Positions 1 to 9,299 are shown, numbered from the stretch's first letter. The stretch is 64,000 nt of DNA from Bacillota bacterium (GCA_017941085.1 JAGAXF010000022.1:30767-94766); one strand, 5' to 3'. A program made the numbers and translations. Notes: generated by a model from the sequence alone, not told the origin.

Positions 1-771
1 CTTTGGAAGAGAATCTTAATTCTACTGATTGTTTTGATAATTGTGGCCTGGGGTGCAAGCAGTATGTCCTTTAACGGAATAACTGAGAAGGGGATGCTGG
101 TTGCAAAGAATGTATTAAGAGGTCTTACTCATCCGGATAAGGATTTACTCTTTAACCTAACTACGGAGGGCGTACCCTTCCTGGTACTCCAGACCATTGC
201 CATTGCAGTTTTGGGAACGATTAACGGTGCAATTTTGGCCATTCCCGTAAGCTTCCTGGCTTCTACCAATATAGTACCAAAGCCCATAGCATATATCTTT
301 AGAGCTTTGATACTGTTGATAAGATGCATCCCGGCACTAATATGGGCACTTATTTGGATCAGAGTTACGGGACCCGGAGCATTCTGCGGTGTAACCACCC
401 AGTCAATTTGCTCCATTGGAATGATTTCCAAAATGTATATTACTGCAATAGAGAATTTGGATACCGGCATTTTGGAATCTCTGGATGCAGCAGGATGTAA
501 CACCTTTGAAAAAATAAGAGTAGGGGTACTTCCTCAGCTATCAGCCAGTTTCATTTCCACGGCAATATACAGATTCGATATTAACCTAAAGGACGCCACC
601 ACACTGGGTATCGTAGGAGCAGGAGGTATCGGTTCACCGCTGGTACAGTCCATCTCCAGCGCCAAGTATAATAGAGTAGGGGCTTTCCTCTGGGCGTTGA
701 TAGTTCTGGTTGTTATAATCGAATGGGTTTCCACCCAGATAAGAAGAAGGCTGGCTCACGGCAAGAGGTAA
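1..771 (+). CDS. Phosphonate-type ABC transporter permease (PhnE family), 5'-truncated
   Basis: Inner-membrane permease subunit of a phosphonate/oxyanion-type importer. The frame is open from base 1 (Leu-Trp-Lys-Arg...), so the true start lies upstream of the window and the TTG at 34 is only an internal codon. Several hydrophobic segments are visible. The cytoplasmic EAA-type loop is seen as A-G-C-x(5)-K-I-R-V-G-V-L-P-Q, the contact point for the ATPase subunit. The C-terminus has a last membrane segment (LIVLVVIIEWV) and a basic tail, normal for PhnE. A terminator follows. The ATPase and binding protein would be expected upstream, outside the window. Family assignment is good; the substrate (phosphonate, phosphite, other) cannot be read from the sequence. 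Confidence 0.85.
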   Translation, partial: LWKRILILLIVLIIVAWGASSMSFNGITEKGMLVAKNVLRGLTHPDKDLLFNLTTEGVPFLVLQTIAIAVLGTINGAILAIPVSFLASTNIVPKPIAYIFRALILLIRCIPALIWALIWIRVTGPGAFCGVTTQSICSIGMISKMYITAIENLDTGILESLDAAGCNTFEKIRVGVLPQLSASFISTAIYRFDINLKDATTLGIVGAGGIGSPLVQSISSAKYNRVGAFLWALIVLVVIIEWVSTQIRRRLAHGKR

Positions 772-779
772 AACTAAAA

Positions 780-815
780 CCGGTGCAATTATTAATTGCA
801 CCGGGTTAATTATTT
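780..815. terminator. Intrinsic terminator, probably bidirectional
   Basis: Perfect 11-bp stem CCGGTGCAATT / AATTGCACCGG (780-790 and 794-804) with a 3-nt loop, followed by a T-rich stretch. It lies between the convergent permease and tyrosine phosphatase genes and could serve both. Confidence 0.8.
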
Positions 816-821
816 AGGGTG

Positions 822-1592
822 TTAATCAAGATAAAAGTCCCTGAATTTAGATAATCTTTCGGGGGTGAGATGGAATTCTTCCTCCAGATATTTTTCCGGA
901 GAACCGTATCGGTTAAAGATATTATCCAAAACCAGCTTTCCTGTTTTCTCAGTTACGCCGGTTCGCATTCTAAGAAGTTCTTCAAGAATGGGATGCTGAA
1001 GTATCTTTTCTCGGTTCTCTTCAAGGACCCGATTAATGGTAGGCATGTGATACTGATTGCTTAATAGGAAGTCCTGAAGAATTGTTTCCTTTGGTATTCC
1101 CAGGGCAGTTAGAATTACCATGGCGGCAACACCGGTTCGATCCTTTCCTGTGGCGCAGTGAAAAACTATAGGTACTTCATTTTTTTCCAGTTCATCTATA
1201 AGGATTTGGAAGGCTTCGTTGTCAAAGGGCATTTCGGTATAGTAGCTAAGAAGATGGTCTCTTTGATCTAAACCTTCCTGACCGATTTTGCTCATACCTA
1301 CAGGAGAGAAATCTATTTCCTCTCCGCCTCGGAATACTACGCCGCTATGCCTTACCATTTTCACCTGGTTAAGGACCGGGTCCGGCTGGTGACGGGATTC
1401 CTCGGCGGTGCGTAAATCCAGAATGTATTTAATACCCAGGGACTTGAAGTGATCAAGTTCTTCCGGATTCATTAGATAGATTCCGCCGCTTCTGTAAATG
1501 AGACCATGCTTTAGGACTCTACCGTCCTGGGCTTTATAGCCTCCCAGGTCTCTAAAATTTATTTCATCTCTAAACAATGGATTGATGGACAT
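822..1592 (-). CDS. Protein-tyrosine/serine phosphatase (Y_phosphatase3 type)
   Basis: Cytoplasmic Cys-based phosphatase of 256 residues. The signature HCATGKDRTG holds the nucleophile C146 and the phosphate-binding R152. The N-terminal FRDLGGY and a DLR motif (around 59-61) are typical of the bacterial family that includes secreted LipA/PtpB-type enzymes, but there is no signal peptide here. GGAGAT precedes the ATG at 1592. It is divergent from the 5'-nucleotidase gene and convergent with the permease. Substrate unknown; phosphotyrosine or phosphoinositide activity is reported in the family. Confidence 0.85.
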   Translation of the reverse strand: MSINPLFRDEINFRDLGGYKAQDGRVLKHGLIYRSGGIYLMNPEELDHFKSLGIKYILDLRTAEESRHQPDPVLNQVKMVRHSGVVFRGGEEIDFSPVGMSKIGQEGLDQRDHLLSYYTEMPFDNEAFQILIDELEKNEVPIVFHCATGKDRTGVAAMVILTALGIPKETILQDFLLSNQYHMPTINRVLEENREKILQHPILEELLRMRTGVTEKTGKLVLDNIFNRYGSPEKYLEEEFHLTPERLSKFRDFYLD

Positions 1593-1625
1593 ATATATCT
1601 CCGTTAATTGTATCTAAAATATTAC

Positions 1626-1631
1626 TATAAT
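1626..1631 (+). promoter_or_regulatory. Possible -10 element for the 1654 phosphoesterase gene
   Basis: TATAAT at 1626-1631 lies 23 nt before the GTG at 1654. The hexamer 17 nt upstream (GTTAAT) is a poor -35, so this is only a candidate. Confidence 0.35.
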
Positions 1632-1653
1632 AGATTAAAAGAAAGTATAAACC

Positions 1654-3240
1654 GTGTCAAACAAAAATAATAAAAACAATTTAATACGAATTCTTTCCAC
1701 ATCGGATATCCACGGCAAGATATATCCCCACAGCTATGGGGATGGCTCTCCGGCCAAAGTGGGCTTTGCCCGGGTGGCAAGTAAACTGAAGGAATTGAGA
1801 AACGATAATACCCTTCTTATAGATAATGGTGACCTGCTGGTGGGATCTCCTTTGATGATTCATCATATGATGAATTACGATCCTGCTCTGGTTCCATCTC
1901 CTATAAGCAAGGTTATAAATAAAATGGGATATGATTATATCAATACAGGTAATCACGATTACAATTTTGGTATTAATCCTCTCCTAAAACATATTGAGGC
2001 AACAGGCGCTGTATGCTTAACTGAAAATGTAAGCTATAATGGTCGGTCTCTATTCTCTCTTGGAAGGGAAGACGAATCCGCAAGGTACCAGATTAGAGAA
2101 GTGGCAGGTAAGCGCATTGCCATCTTTGGCTTGGTTACTCATTTTGTGCCTAGATGGGAAAGCGAAGAGCATTTGGAGGGCCTTAGGTTCTTTGATGCCT
2201 TTGAAACAGCAAAGGCGATTATTTCAGAGATTAAAGAAAAGGGTGATGCTGATTACATAGTCTGTGTATATCATGGAGGCTTTGAAAAGGATCCGAAAAG
2301 TGGAGCTCCCATAGGTGTAGCTACAGGAGAAAATCAGGGCTACCGCATGTTAACGGAGCTTCCTGATATTGATGTTCTTATAACAGGGCATCAGCATATG
2401 ATATTTAAGGGAGTCAGTAAGGACAATACAGCCTATACTCAGCCGGGAGCAGATGGTGCTCTGATATCCTGCATAGAGATAAATCCTGAAACAGGTGTAA
2501 TTACTGCTGATTTAATTGAAGTGGATACTGATGGAGATGAGGAAATTCTCGCCCTTACTAAGGATAGTGAAGACGCCTGTCAGCAGTGGATGGACCAGGT
2601 GATCGGAACCACCTCCATGGACATGAAAATAACTGACGAGGGGTACAGCAGGCTCAACAAACCTCAACTTATCACATACATAAACAAGGTGCAGTTGGAA
2701 TATGCCAAGGGTGATATTGCTGCAGTGGCCTTATTCCAAGGTGCATCAGGCTTTGATGAGGATATTACCGTTAGACAAATTGTTTCAACCTATGTTTTCC
2801 CTGATAATCTGGTTTTAAAGAGAATAAGCGGAAAGGTACTTAGAGAGTATATTGAAAAGGATTTGGAGTATTGGACTGTTGAGTATGATGAAAGTGGAGA
2901 GGGAAAAGTGGTAGTCAATCCTGAGTATCTGGTTCCCTATCCTCAGCATTTCAATTACGATCTTTTTGATGGAGTGGAATATACGGCGAAAATCTCCAAT
3001 CCTCCCGGAAGCAGACTTATCAGTCTTACAAGAGAGGGAATTCCTGTGGAAGATGATATGGAATTTCACTTGGTTATAAGTAACTACAGATCCGCCGGAG
3101 GAGGAAACTTCTTTATGCTTCCTGAAACGGAAACTCTTTGGCAGGATTCAAAGAATATGATAGAAATACTGGTGGAAAGGATTATGGAGGAGAAAACCAT
3201 TGCCTTTGAACCGGTGAACAATATAAAAATAATAGTATAG
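1654..3240 (+). CDS. 5'-nucleotidase / 2',3'-cyclic phosphodiesterase family protein
   Basis: Two-domain phosphoesterase of the UshA/CpdB family (528 residues). The N-terminal calcineurin-like metallophosphatase has STSDIHG, NGDLL, GNHDYNFG and GHQHM, which supply the dinuclear-metal ligands. The C-terminal nucleotidase domain (about 330-528) has the substrate-binding end SNYRSAGGGNFFML. No signal peptide is seen, so it looks cytoplasmic, unlike classical UshA. The start is GTG with a weak ribosome site. It heads a plus-strand run with the next genes, consistent with nucleotide or phosphate salvage beside a phosphonate-type importer; that link is inference. Confidence 0.85.
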   Translation: MSNKNNKNNLIRILSTSDIHGKIYPHSYGDGSPAKVGFARVASKLKELRNDNTLLIDNGDLLVGSPLMIHHMMNYDPALVPSPISKVINKMGYDYINTGNHDYNFGINPLLKHIEATGAVCLTENVSYNGRSLFSLGREDESARYQIREVAGKRIAIFGLVTHFVPRWESEEHLEGLRFFDAFETAKAIISEIKEKGDADYIVCVYHGGFEKDPKSGAPIGVATGENQGYRMLTELPDIDVLITGHQHMIFKGVSKDNTAYTQPGADGALISCIEINPETGVITADLIEVDTDGDEEILALTKDSEDACQQWMDQVIGTTSMDMKITDEGYSRLNKPQLITYINKVQLEYAKGDIAAVALFQGASGFDEDITVRQIVSTYVFPDNLVLKRISGKVLREYIEKDLEYWTVEYDESGEGKVVVNPEYLVPYPQHFNYDLFDGVEYTAKISNPPGSRLISLTREGIPVEDDMEFHLVISNYRSAGGGNFFMLPETETLWQDSKNMIEILVERIMEEKTIAFEPVNNIKIIV

Positions 3241-3264
3241 CTTTAGTCGAGAATAGGAGAGGAT

Positions 3265-4239
3265 ATGAGCAATATTTTTAAAACGGTACTGCTGGTTGCA
3301 CTGCCTGCCAGCGGCAAATCAGAAGTAAGAAATTTCATGGCCAATATAGACCCGGAGATTTTACGAGATGATTTTCATATTGGAGAGAATCTTCAGCTGG
3401 ATGATTTTCCCTATGTTCATTTTATGAGAAGAATAGATGATGAACTTAGAAACCAGGGAAAGGAAAGTATATTCTATCCTTCCCCGGATAAGCCCTTCTA
3501 CAATAATCTGGACTGGGGAACTGTAACCAATATTTTGAATGAAGACTATCACAATATGAAGGTAGGCGAAAAGGTTAACACCCAAAGCTATGCCCTATAT
3601 CTTTTTGAAAGAATTGACAGGGCGGCTTCCCTGGCGGGAATAGAACCTAGAATAGCCAGTCAGGATGATGATGTAATTATGAAGATTGCAGATATTCTTG
3701 AGGAGGAGGCTAAAGTAATAGTCTCCAATCTAGAGGATCAGTATACGGAGGAATTCCATAATAGAACTGTAATTATCGAATGTGCAAGAGGCGGTCCTGA
3801 TGGGGCGCAGCTTCCTTTAACCGGTGGATATGGATATCAGTATACTTTGCCTACATTTTCTTCGGAGATATTGGATGATGCGGCTATTCTATATATTTGG
3901 GTTACACCTGAAGAATCCAGAAGAAAGAATAATGAAAGAGCTAATCCCGACGATCCAAGCTCCAATTTGTTCCACGGAGTGCCTATTGATGTAATGCTGG
4001 GCGAGTATGGCTGTGATGACATGGCCTACCTTTTGGAGCAGACGGAAGTTCCTGACACCATTACTGTGGAGAAGGAAGGACAGAAGTGGCATGTGCCCAT
4101 TGGCATCTTTGATAATAGGGTGGACAAAACCTCCTTCCTAAGGGAAGATAAGGAAAAATGGGACAGCAAGCTTATAGAGGAAATGACAAATTCCGTAAAG
4201 GCTGCAACAGATGCAATGTGGTCCCATTACAATAAATAA
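3265..4239 (+). CDS. Unrecognised protein with an N-terminal P-loop-like motif
   Basis: 324 residues, not recognised as a named family. Near the N-terminus LLVALPASGKSE resembles a Walker A loop (x-x-x-x-G-K-S) after a beta strand, as in small nucleoside or polynucleotide kinases, but the first Gly of the classical motif is absent. A later segment, LYIWVTPEESRRKNNERANPDD, looks like the Arg-rich LID part of such kinases. No membrane segment or signal is seen. AGGAG lies just before the ATG. It is 24 nt after the nucleotidase gene and probably cotranscribed, which fits phosphoryl transfer, but no substrate can be given. Confidence 0.6.
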   Translation: MSNIFKTVLLVALPASGKSEVRNFMANIDPEILRDDFHIGENLQLDDFPYVHFMRRIDDELRNQGKESIFYPSPDKPFYNNLDWGTVTNILNEDYHNMKVGEKVNTQSYALYLFERIDRAASLAGIEPRIASQDDDVIMKIADILEEEAKVIVSNLEDQYTEEFHNRTVIIECARGGPDGAQLPLTGGYGYQYTLPTFSSEILDDAAILYIWVTPEESRRKNNERANPDDPSSNLFHGVPIDVMLGEYGCDDMAYLLEQTEVPDTITVEKEGQKWHVPIGIFDNRVDKTSFLREDKEKWDSKLIEEMTNSVKAATDAMWSHYNK

Positions 4240-4286
4240 GGACGCAACCTGCTGTAAAAGAATCCGCTGAAAGGAATGAATTAATA

Positions 4287-5429
4287 ATGGAAGTTAACAA
4301 AGAACGCATTTTGAAGGAGTTTATGGGGCTTATCGCTATCGATTCCGAAAGTCTTTGTGAAAGAAAGATGGCTGACAAGCTAAAAAGTATACTTGCTGAC
4401 CTGGGCTTTCAGGTTTCTGAGGATAATGTGGGATCCCTTATCGGAGGCAATGCGGGAAATGTATATGGCTACCTAAAAGGAAATACTCAAGACATTAAAC
4501 CGATTCTTTTTTCGGGACATATGGATACGGTAAAGCCCGGTATAGGGAAAAAAGCCATTTTAGGTGAAGACGGAAAGATAACCAGCGACGGCACCACGGT
4601 TTTAGGCTCCGATGATATTTCCGGTGTTGTTGAGATACTGGAAGGAATCAGAATGGTATTGGAGGCCGATGCCCCCAGAGGGGATATTGAAGTTCTTTTT
4701 TCCGTTTGTGAGGAGTCCTACGGAGGAGGCGCGGCTAACTTTGATTATTCCAAAATAAAATCTAAAATAGCCTATGTTTTGGACCTAACCGACAGCCCTG
4801 GTATTGCGGCGGTAAAGGCGCCTTCCATTGTTTCCTTTAAAGCAAAGGTAATAGGTAAGGCGGCCCATTCCGGCTTTGAGCCTGAAAAGGGGGTTAATTC
4901 TCTTAAGGCTGCAGCCAATGCCATCGCCAGAATTCAGCAGGGCCATGTGGGCGAAATGACCGTAAACGTAGGCACCATTAAGGCAGGTAAGGCCAATAAT
5001 ATTGTGGCGGAAGAAACGATGGTTACAGGAGAGGTTCGAGGCTTCAATCATGAAGAAGTAATTGAAGCGGTAAAGGCAATAGGGGAGATCTTCCATGAGG
5101 AAGCCGGTAAGGTTACAGGAGAACCGCCGGAAGGACCTATGTCCGCCAGATGTGAATTTGACTACAAGGTGCATATTAGAGCCTTTGACATTCCGAAGGA
5201 TAGTGAGGTATGCATTAGATTCCAAAATGCCTGTGCCAACCTTGGCCTGGAGGGAGGACTTGTATCCACCCACGGCGGAAGTGATAATGCAGTCTTTGTT
5301 GAAAAAGGAATTCAGGGTATAGTCCTTTCCTGCGGAATGAGTAATGTCCATTCCGTAACTGAGTATTGCTATGTGGATGATTTATATAAAGGCGCTGAGC
5401 TGGTGGCAGAACTTCTAACGGCAAAGTAA
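4287..5429 (+). CDS. M20-family metallopeptidase (PepT-like)
   Basis: Cytoplasmic zinc-dependent aminopeptidase of 380 residues, resembling peptidase T. Metal-site motifs are in order: FSGHMDTV, GSDDISGV, CEESYGG, DLTDSPG and, near the C-terminus, STHGGSDNAVF. The central dimerisation domain (about 185-300) has the usual AHSGFEPEKGVNS. Length is normal. A GAAAGGA ribosome site precedes ATG 4287. It probably releases amino acids from small peptides; exact specificity is unknown. Confidence 0.85.
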   Translation: MEVNKERILKEFMGLIAIDSESLCERKMADKLKSILADLGFQVSEDNVGSLIGGNAGNVYGYLKGNTQDIKPILFSGHMDTVKPGIGKKAILGEDGKITSDGTTVLGSDDISGVVEILEGIRMVLEADAPRGDIEVLFSVCEESYGGGAANFDYSKIKSKIAYVLDLTDSPGIAAVKAPSIVSFKAKVIGKAAHSGFEPEKGVNSLKAAANAIARIQQGHVGEMTVNVGTIKAGKANNIVAEETMVTGEVRGFNHEEVIEAVKAIGEIFHEEAGKVTGEPPEGPMSARCEFDYKVHIRAFDIPKDSEVCIRFQNACANLGLEGGLVSTHGGSDNAVFVEKGIQGIVLSCGMSNVHSVTEYCYVDDLYKGAELVAELLTAK

Positions 5430-5453
5430 AGAGAAGATAATTATTATCTGGCA

Positions 5454-6215
5454 ATGAAAATAATTCTTATTAGGCATGGAAAAGTTAATATGGAATGGGC
5501 TAAGGCCTATGATTCAAAGGGCTTTGATGAGGCTCAAGCCAGGTATGACATTTCCCCTCTATGTGATTATCAGGGCAGAGTGGGGACTCCTGAAGGATAT
5601 AGGATATATATAAGCAAGCTTCAGAGAACCTATGATACAGCCAAACAGATTTTTAGCTTTAATACTGATGTAAAGATTGTGGATTTGGATGCCCTTGTTA
5701 AGACCGGGAGTTTTCCTCGGTCTGCCAAAGACAGGGAGAATCAGTCTAATAATGAATCCTGGGACGAGGATTTTGCTTTGCTCTCTACGGAATTATTAAA
5801 TGAGGTTCCAAAGCGATCCTATTGCGATACGGAGAAGATAATATCTAAAGGCATGTGGACTGCCCGGTCCAGGATTCAGTGGTTTTTTAATAACCATAGG
5901 CAGCCGGAAACAAAGACGGAAACTAAGGCCCGGGCAGAAAAGCTGGTGGATATTCTTGAGGCTGACGGAAGAGACTGTGTTTTAATATCTCATGAATTCT
6001 TCCTGTACACTTTAAAGGGAGCCCTGGAAAAAAGAGGTTTCCTTATTGAAAGAAGCAGCACCGGTCGTATAAAGAATTGGGAGCGTATAAGGGCTTCCAA
6101 GAGAACCATGCACTGCGGTGTCTGTGGTCACAATTGTTTGCTGACAAATCCCGGATGTGATGTGGGAAGAGATGCGGCAGCCCGGCAGGGCATAGTAATC
6201 AAAGAAAAAAAATGA
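5454..6215 (+). CDS. Histidine-phosphatase-family protein with C-terminal Cys cluster
   Basis: 253 residues. The start MKIILIRHGKVN holds the phospho-acceptor H8 of the phosphoglycerate-mutase-like superfamily, and LISHEFF supplies the second catalytic His. Unusually, the last ~35 residues carry C221, C224, C228 and C235 in a CGVCGHNC...GC arrangement, which looks like a metal site and is not part of the phosphatase fold. The gene follows the M20 gene by 24 nt and ends in a strong terminator. Substrate unknown. Confidence 0.7.
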   Translation: MKIILIRHGKVNMEWAKAYDSKGFDEAQARYDISPLCDYQGRVGTPEGYRIYISKLQRTYDTAKQIFSFNTDVKIVDLDALVKTGSFPRSAKDRENQSNNESWDEDFALLSTELLNEVPKRSYCDTEKIISKGMWTARSRIQWFFNNHRQPETKTETKARAEKLVDILEADGRDCVLISHEFFLYTLKGALEKRGFLIERSSTGRIKNWERIRASKRTMHCGVCGHNCLLTNPGCDVGRDAAARQGIVIKEKK

Positions 6216-6254
6216 ACCTCTAAAGTTGGACCAACTAAAGAGGTTCATTTGTTT
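6211..6254. terminator. Strong intrinsic terminator, probably bidirectional
   Basis: Outer stem AATGAACCTCT (6211-6221) with AGAGGTTCATT (6239-6249), and an inner stem AGTTG/CAACT. T-rich sequence follows on the plus strand and an A-run precedes it, so it can also stop minus-strand transcripts of the neighbouring C11 gene. The left arm overlaps the upstream stop codon. Confidence 0.85.
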
Positions 6255-6273
6255 TATTCACAGTAATCTTTTG

Positions 6274-9153
6274 CTATTTTAGAGCCGGAGTCCAATAGGT
6301 CTCACCGAAGATGTCCTGGAATTTATATGTGACAATAATGTCGTCTCCAACGATGGTGTTGGAGATTTCTATTGCTGATGGATCTGCTCCAACAGTATAT
6401 TGCTCTCCCAGGAAATAACTATCCTTAAAGGTGCCATCGTATGCATAGTAGTCGCATAGGAAGTCGATAACATCTCCTTCAGACAGGGCTTCTTGTGCCT
6501 TTGCTACTGCATCAGCTTCTCCATCAGGATAGGTATATCTTACACCGGCAATATATCCCTCAGGCTTATCCTGGTCAAAGGTCAAAATCAAATCTGCCCT
6601 TTGGTCGTTAAGCATAATAGGAACTCTTCCCACAATGCTGTATTCGCTACCGTCCTGGGACTCGTAGGTAAAGAGGTGATAGTATGCCACCGGCTGACCG
6701 TCTATGGAAATCCAACTATTGTCCACTACCGGAAGCAGATTGCCATCCTTATCAATATCGTAGATATTGTCCAGACCCAGATCCAAATAACCTTCTCCAT
6801 CGTCGTAGAACATGGACATTTCTACAGAAGTTATTCTGGCCCACTGGTCATCTGTAAGCTGAATGGAGGCAAAACCATCGGCATTTTCCTTCCAAACAAA
6901 GTCCTCTGCATTCATCATGTTGTCGGAAACATATTTCTGCACAAGACCCTTGTCCAGAGTGTCTTCTGTCATGAATCTTGTATTTCTTCCGTCCAGACCA
7001 TAGAGTCCATAGGAATCATAACTGGAAACGGAGCCTCCTAAAAGCTGTCCCAAAAGGGCTTCCAGGTCCGAGGAGCTTATGGTTCCGCCGTAGGAGCCGG
7101 AGCCTGAGTTGGAACCATAGCCGGAGCCATAGTTTGAACCGCTGGACCAGTAACCATTGCCGTCACTGTTAAGCAGGGACCAGAATGGAGAGGAGGAACC
7201 GCCGGAGGAAGCCTGGCCGCTTACCTGCATCTGAGCAAATTGCTTGATGCATTTTGCAAGGCTTGAATCCAATCCCAGGGTTGAATAGGCCTGGGTCATG
7301 GTATCCACACTGCTTAATCTTCTGTAGGGGAAGAATATGGATAGACCATAAGCGTTAGGCATTCCTTTAGATGTTCTATTGTATTTAACTGCATTTATAA
7401 TAGCCTGATTAAGAGCCTTTCCTGACTCTGTACCCAGTAGGTTGGCAAAGTGAACAAAGTCGATTTGGTCAATCTGACTTTCTCTGGAGAATTCCTGGCT
7501 GCTGCTTCTGGCCTTTGCTACAGTCATGTAATTGCCTTCTTCTATAAGCTTTGTTGTCTCCTGACCAAAGGCAGAAAGTCTGGCGGGAAGAGTCTTTTGA
7601 AGCTCTGCCAAGTCCACAATGGATAAGGTGGTGTTTTGTCCGGGACATTCTCTTTGACATCTGGTAGTAAAGTCATCGATTATTTGCTTGCCTAATTCTA
7701 CCGTAGGTATAGAGGTATTGGCAGAAAGGTTTGTGAGCCAGTCGGAATAGTACCAGCCGATTCCCGGTTCAGTTTCTTCGCTGGCTATTAGGTAGTCAGC
7801 ATAATTACTGGCCATGAGAGCTGTTTCTGCAGTGGCCATAAGGCATGCGTCAAATCCTATGAAGTCGAATTTTACTCCGGCATTGGAAAGGGCGCTGTTA
7901 ATCTCCGTAAGGCTCATTGCGCCGGTTCTTTGATATCTTTGGTCATAGCCGTAGCCGCTTACAGACCCACCGCCGTGATCCCAGAATATCAAGGCCATAC
8001 GGTTGGATGGATAGTTTTCGGCTCCCCATTTTACAAAGGCTTCCAAAGTATCCGGATCCGTCATGGATGAATTACCGGCATTATCATTAACTCTTCTTAA
8101 TCCCGCAGGAGTAATATCGTATATCTGGTTATAATTATTACTCATTACGTCGTTTTGCCATCTGGTGCAACCACCGGTAAAGAGCACGATTTTTACTTTA
8201 TCTGAAAGGGTGGCAGCCAGCATTTCCTGCAGGTCTCTTGTGGCCATGGCATAATTGGATTCCAAATCTGTACCGCACATATAAACCAGCAAGGTCATTT
8301 CATCCTGGCCGTTTCCTTTGAGGGTGGTGTACTTGGCTCTTGCATCTTCAGAAACCTGAGTGTTGAAGGTTCCGTTGTTGGAGCTAAGCTGCCAACCGGT
8401 GGAGTAACCGGAACCTGCTGCCACGGATGCTCCTGTGGTGGAGGTTCCTCCAAAGAGGCTGGCGTTGGAGCCTCCTGTTGAGCTTAAACCTCCAAAGCCG
8501 TAGCTGGAGCCGGTTCCTGTATTGGTTGATTCCGTATTGGTGGTTGGTGTACTATTTGAATTAGAATTGGAATTTCCTCCGTTGTTGGAGGAGCCCGAAT
8601 TGGACATCTTCATAAACAAAACAAAGATGATAACCAGGGCAATGATCAGCAAAAGACATCCTAGTCTACTGCTTTTACGTCTGGGTGTATTTCCGCCGTA
8701 GCCTCCTGGGCTGCCGTAGTTTCCTTGATCATTGGAATATTGAGGGGAGCCTTCAAAGGGTGGCTGAGGTTGCTGCTGGTATTGCTGCTGAGCTTGTTGC
8801 TGCATTTGCTGCTGATACAGCTGGTGAGCCTGTTGCTGCTGGGCCTGCTGGTTGGAATTAAGGGCAGCATTCCCCAGAGCTCCTAAAATATCTCCCAAAT
8901 CTATGCTTTTATCTCCCGGTGTCCCGAAGCCGGACCCTCGGCTAATGCTTTCGGGGCCATCATCGGCATCATCAGAAAGCTTATTGAATTCTTCCTTTGC
9001 CATTTCCTGAAGCTTCTGAGCCAGGCCTTCGCCCACCTTTGGGCCTTGACCGGAACCTACCGGCCCCTGACCTGTGCCTTCACCTCTTTTAAAGACGCCT
9101 TTTCCTTCCTTTGCTTCGCCTTTATCTCTAGAACGAGGTCTTTTTATTTCCAT
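6274..9153 (-). CDS. Large membrane-anchored clostripain-family (C11) cysteine peptidase
   Basis: 959 residues. Residues 1-160 are a basic, then Gln-rich low-complexity region (Q-tracts about 102-131). One membrane helix spans about 164-181 (LGCLLLIIALVIIFVLFM), a type II anchor. A Ser/Asn/Gly-rich linker leads to the C11 peptidase domain, where FWDHGGG (H393) and DACLMA (C437) form the catalytic dyad. The C-terminal ~250 residues, after a Gly/Ser/Tyr-rich spacer, look like a beta-rich extracellular domain. AGGAGG lies before the ATG at 9153. Clostripain-like enzymes cut after Arg or Lys, but the specificity here is not known. It appears monocistronic. Confidence 0.85.
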   Translation of the reverse strand: MEIKRPRSRDKGEAKEGKGVFKRGEGTGQGPVGSGQGPKVGEGLAQKLQEMAKEEFNKLSDDADDGPESISRGSGFGTPGDKSIDLGDILGALGNAALNSNQQAQQQQAHQLYQQQMQQQAQQQYQQQPQPPFEGSPQYSNDQGNYGSPGGYGGNTPRRKSSRLGCLLLIIALVIIFVLFMKMSNSGSSNNGGNSNSNSNSTPTTNTESTNTGTGSSYGFGGLSSTGGSNASLFGGTSTTGASVAAGSGYSTGWQLSSNNGTFNTQVSEDARAKYTTLKGNGQDEMTLLVYMCGTDLESNYAMATRDLQEMLAATLSDKVKIVLFTGGCTRWQNDVMSNNYNQIYDITPAGLRRVNDNAGNSSMTDPDTLEAFVKWGAENYPSNRMALIFWDHGGGSVSGYGYDQRYQRTGAMSLTEINSALSNAGVKFDFIGFDACLMATAETALMASNYADYLIASEETEPGIGWYYSDWLTNLSANTSIPTVELGKQIIDDFTTRCQRECPGQNTTLSIVDLAELQKTLPARLSAFGQETTKLIEEGNYMTVAKARSSSQEFSRESQIDQIDFVHFANLLGTESGKALNQAIINAVKYNRTSKGMPNAYGLSIFFPYRRLSSVDTMTQAYSTLGLDSSLAKCIKQFAQMQVSGQASSGGSSSPFWSLLNSDGNGYWSSGSNYGSGYGSNSGSGSYGGTISSSDLEALLGQLLGGSVSSYDSYGLYGLDGRNTRFMTEDTLDKGLVQKYVSDNMMNAEDFVWKENADGFASIQLTDDQWARITSVEMSMFYDDGEGYLDLGLDNIYDIDKDGNLLPVVDNSWISIDGQPVAYYHLFTYESQDGSEYSIVGRVPIMLNDQRADLILTFDQDKPEGYIAGVRYTYPDGEADAVAKAQEALSEGDVIDFLCDYYAYDGTFKDSYFLGEQYTVGADPSAIEISNTIVGDDIIVTYKFQDIFGETYWTPALK

Positions 9154-9252
9154 TTACGCTTCCTCCTGTAAAAGGTAAAAACTGTTGATTTAAGTTATCT
9201 ACAATATAATAGCAGATTTTTTAAAATAATAGTGAAAAAAATGTGAAATGAC

Positions 9253-9281
9253 TTGACATTAGGGGATAAAAAGTATATATT
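9253..9281 (+). promoter_or_regulatory. Sigma-A-type promoter for the ylxM-ffh operon
   Basis: TTGACA at 9253-9258, a 17-nt spacer, and TATATT at 9276-9281 give a near-consensus promoter. It points at ylxM, leaving a ~100-nt untranslated leader. Confidence 0.75.
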
Positions 9282-9299
9282 CTCATAGGTGACAAGTAA

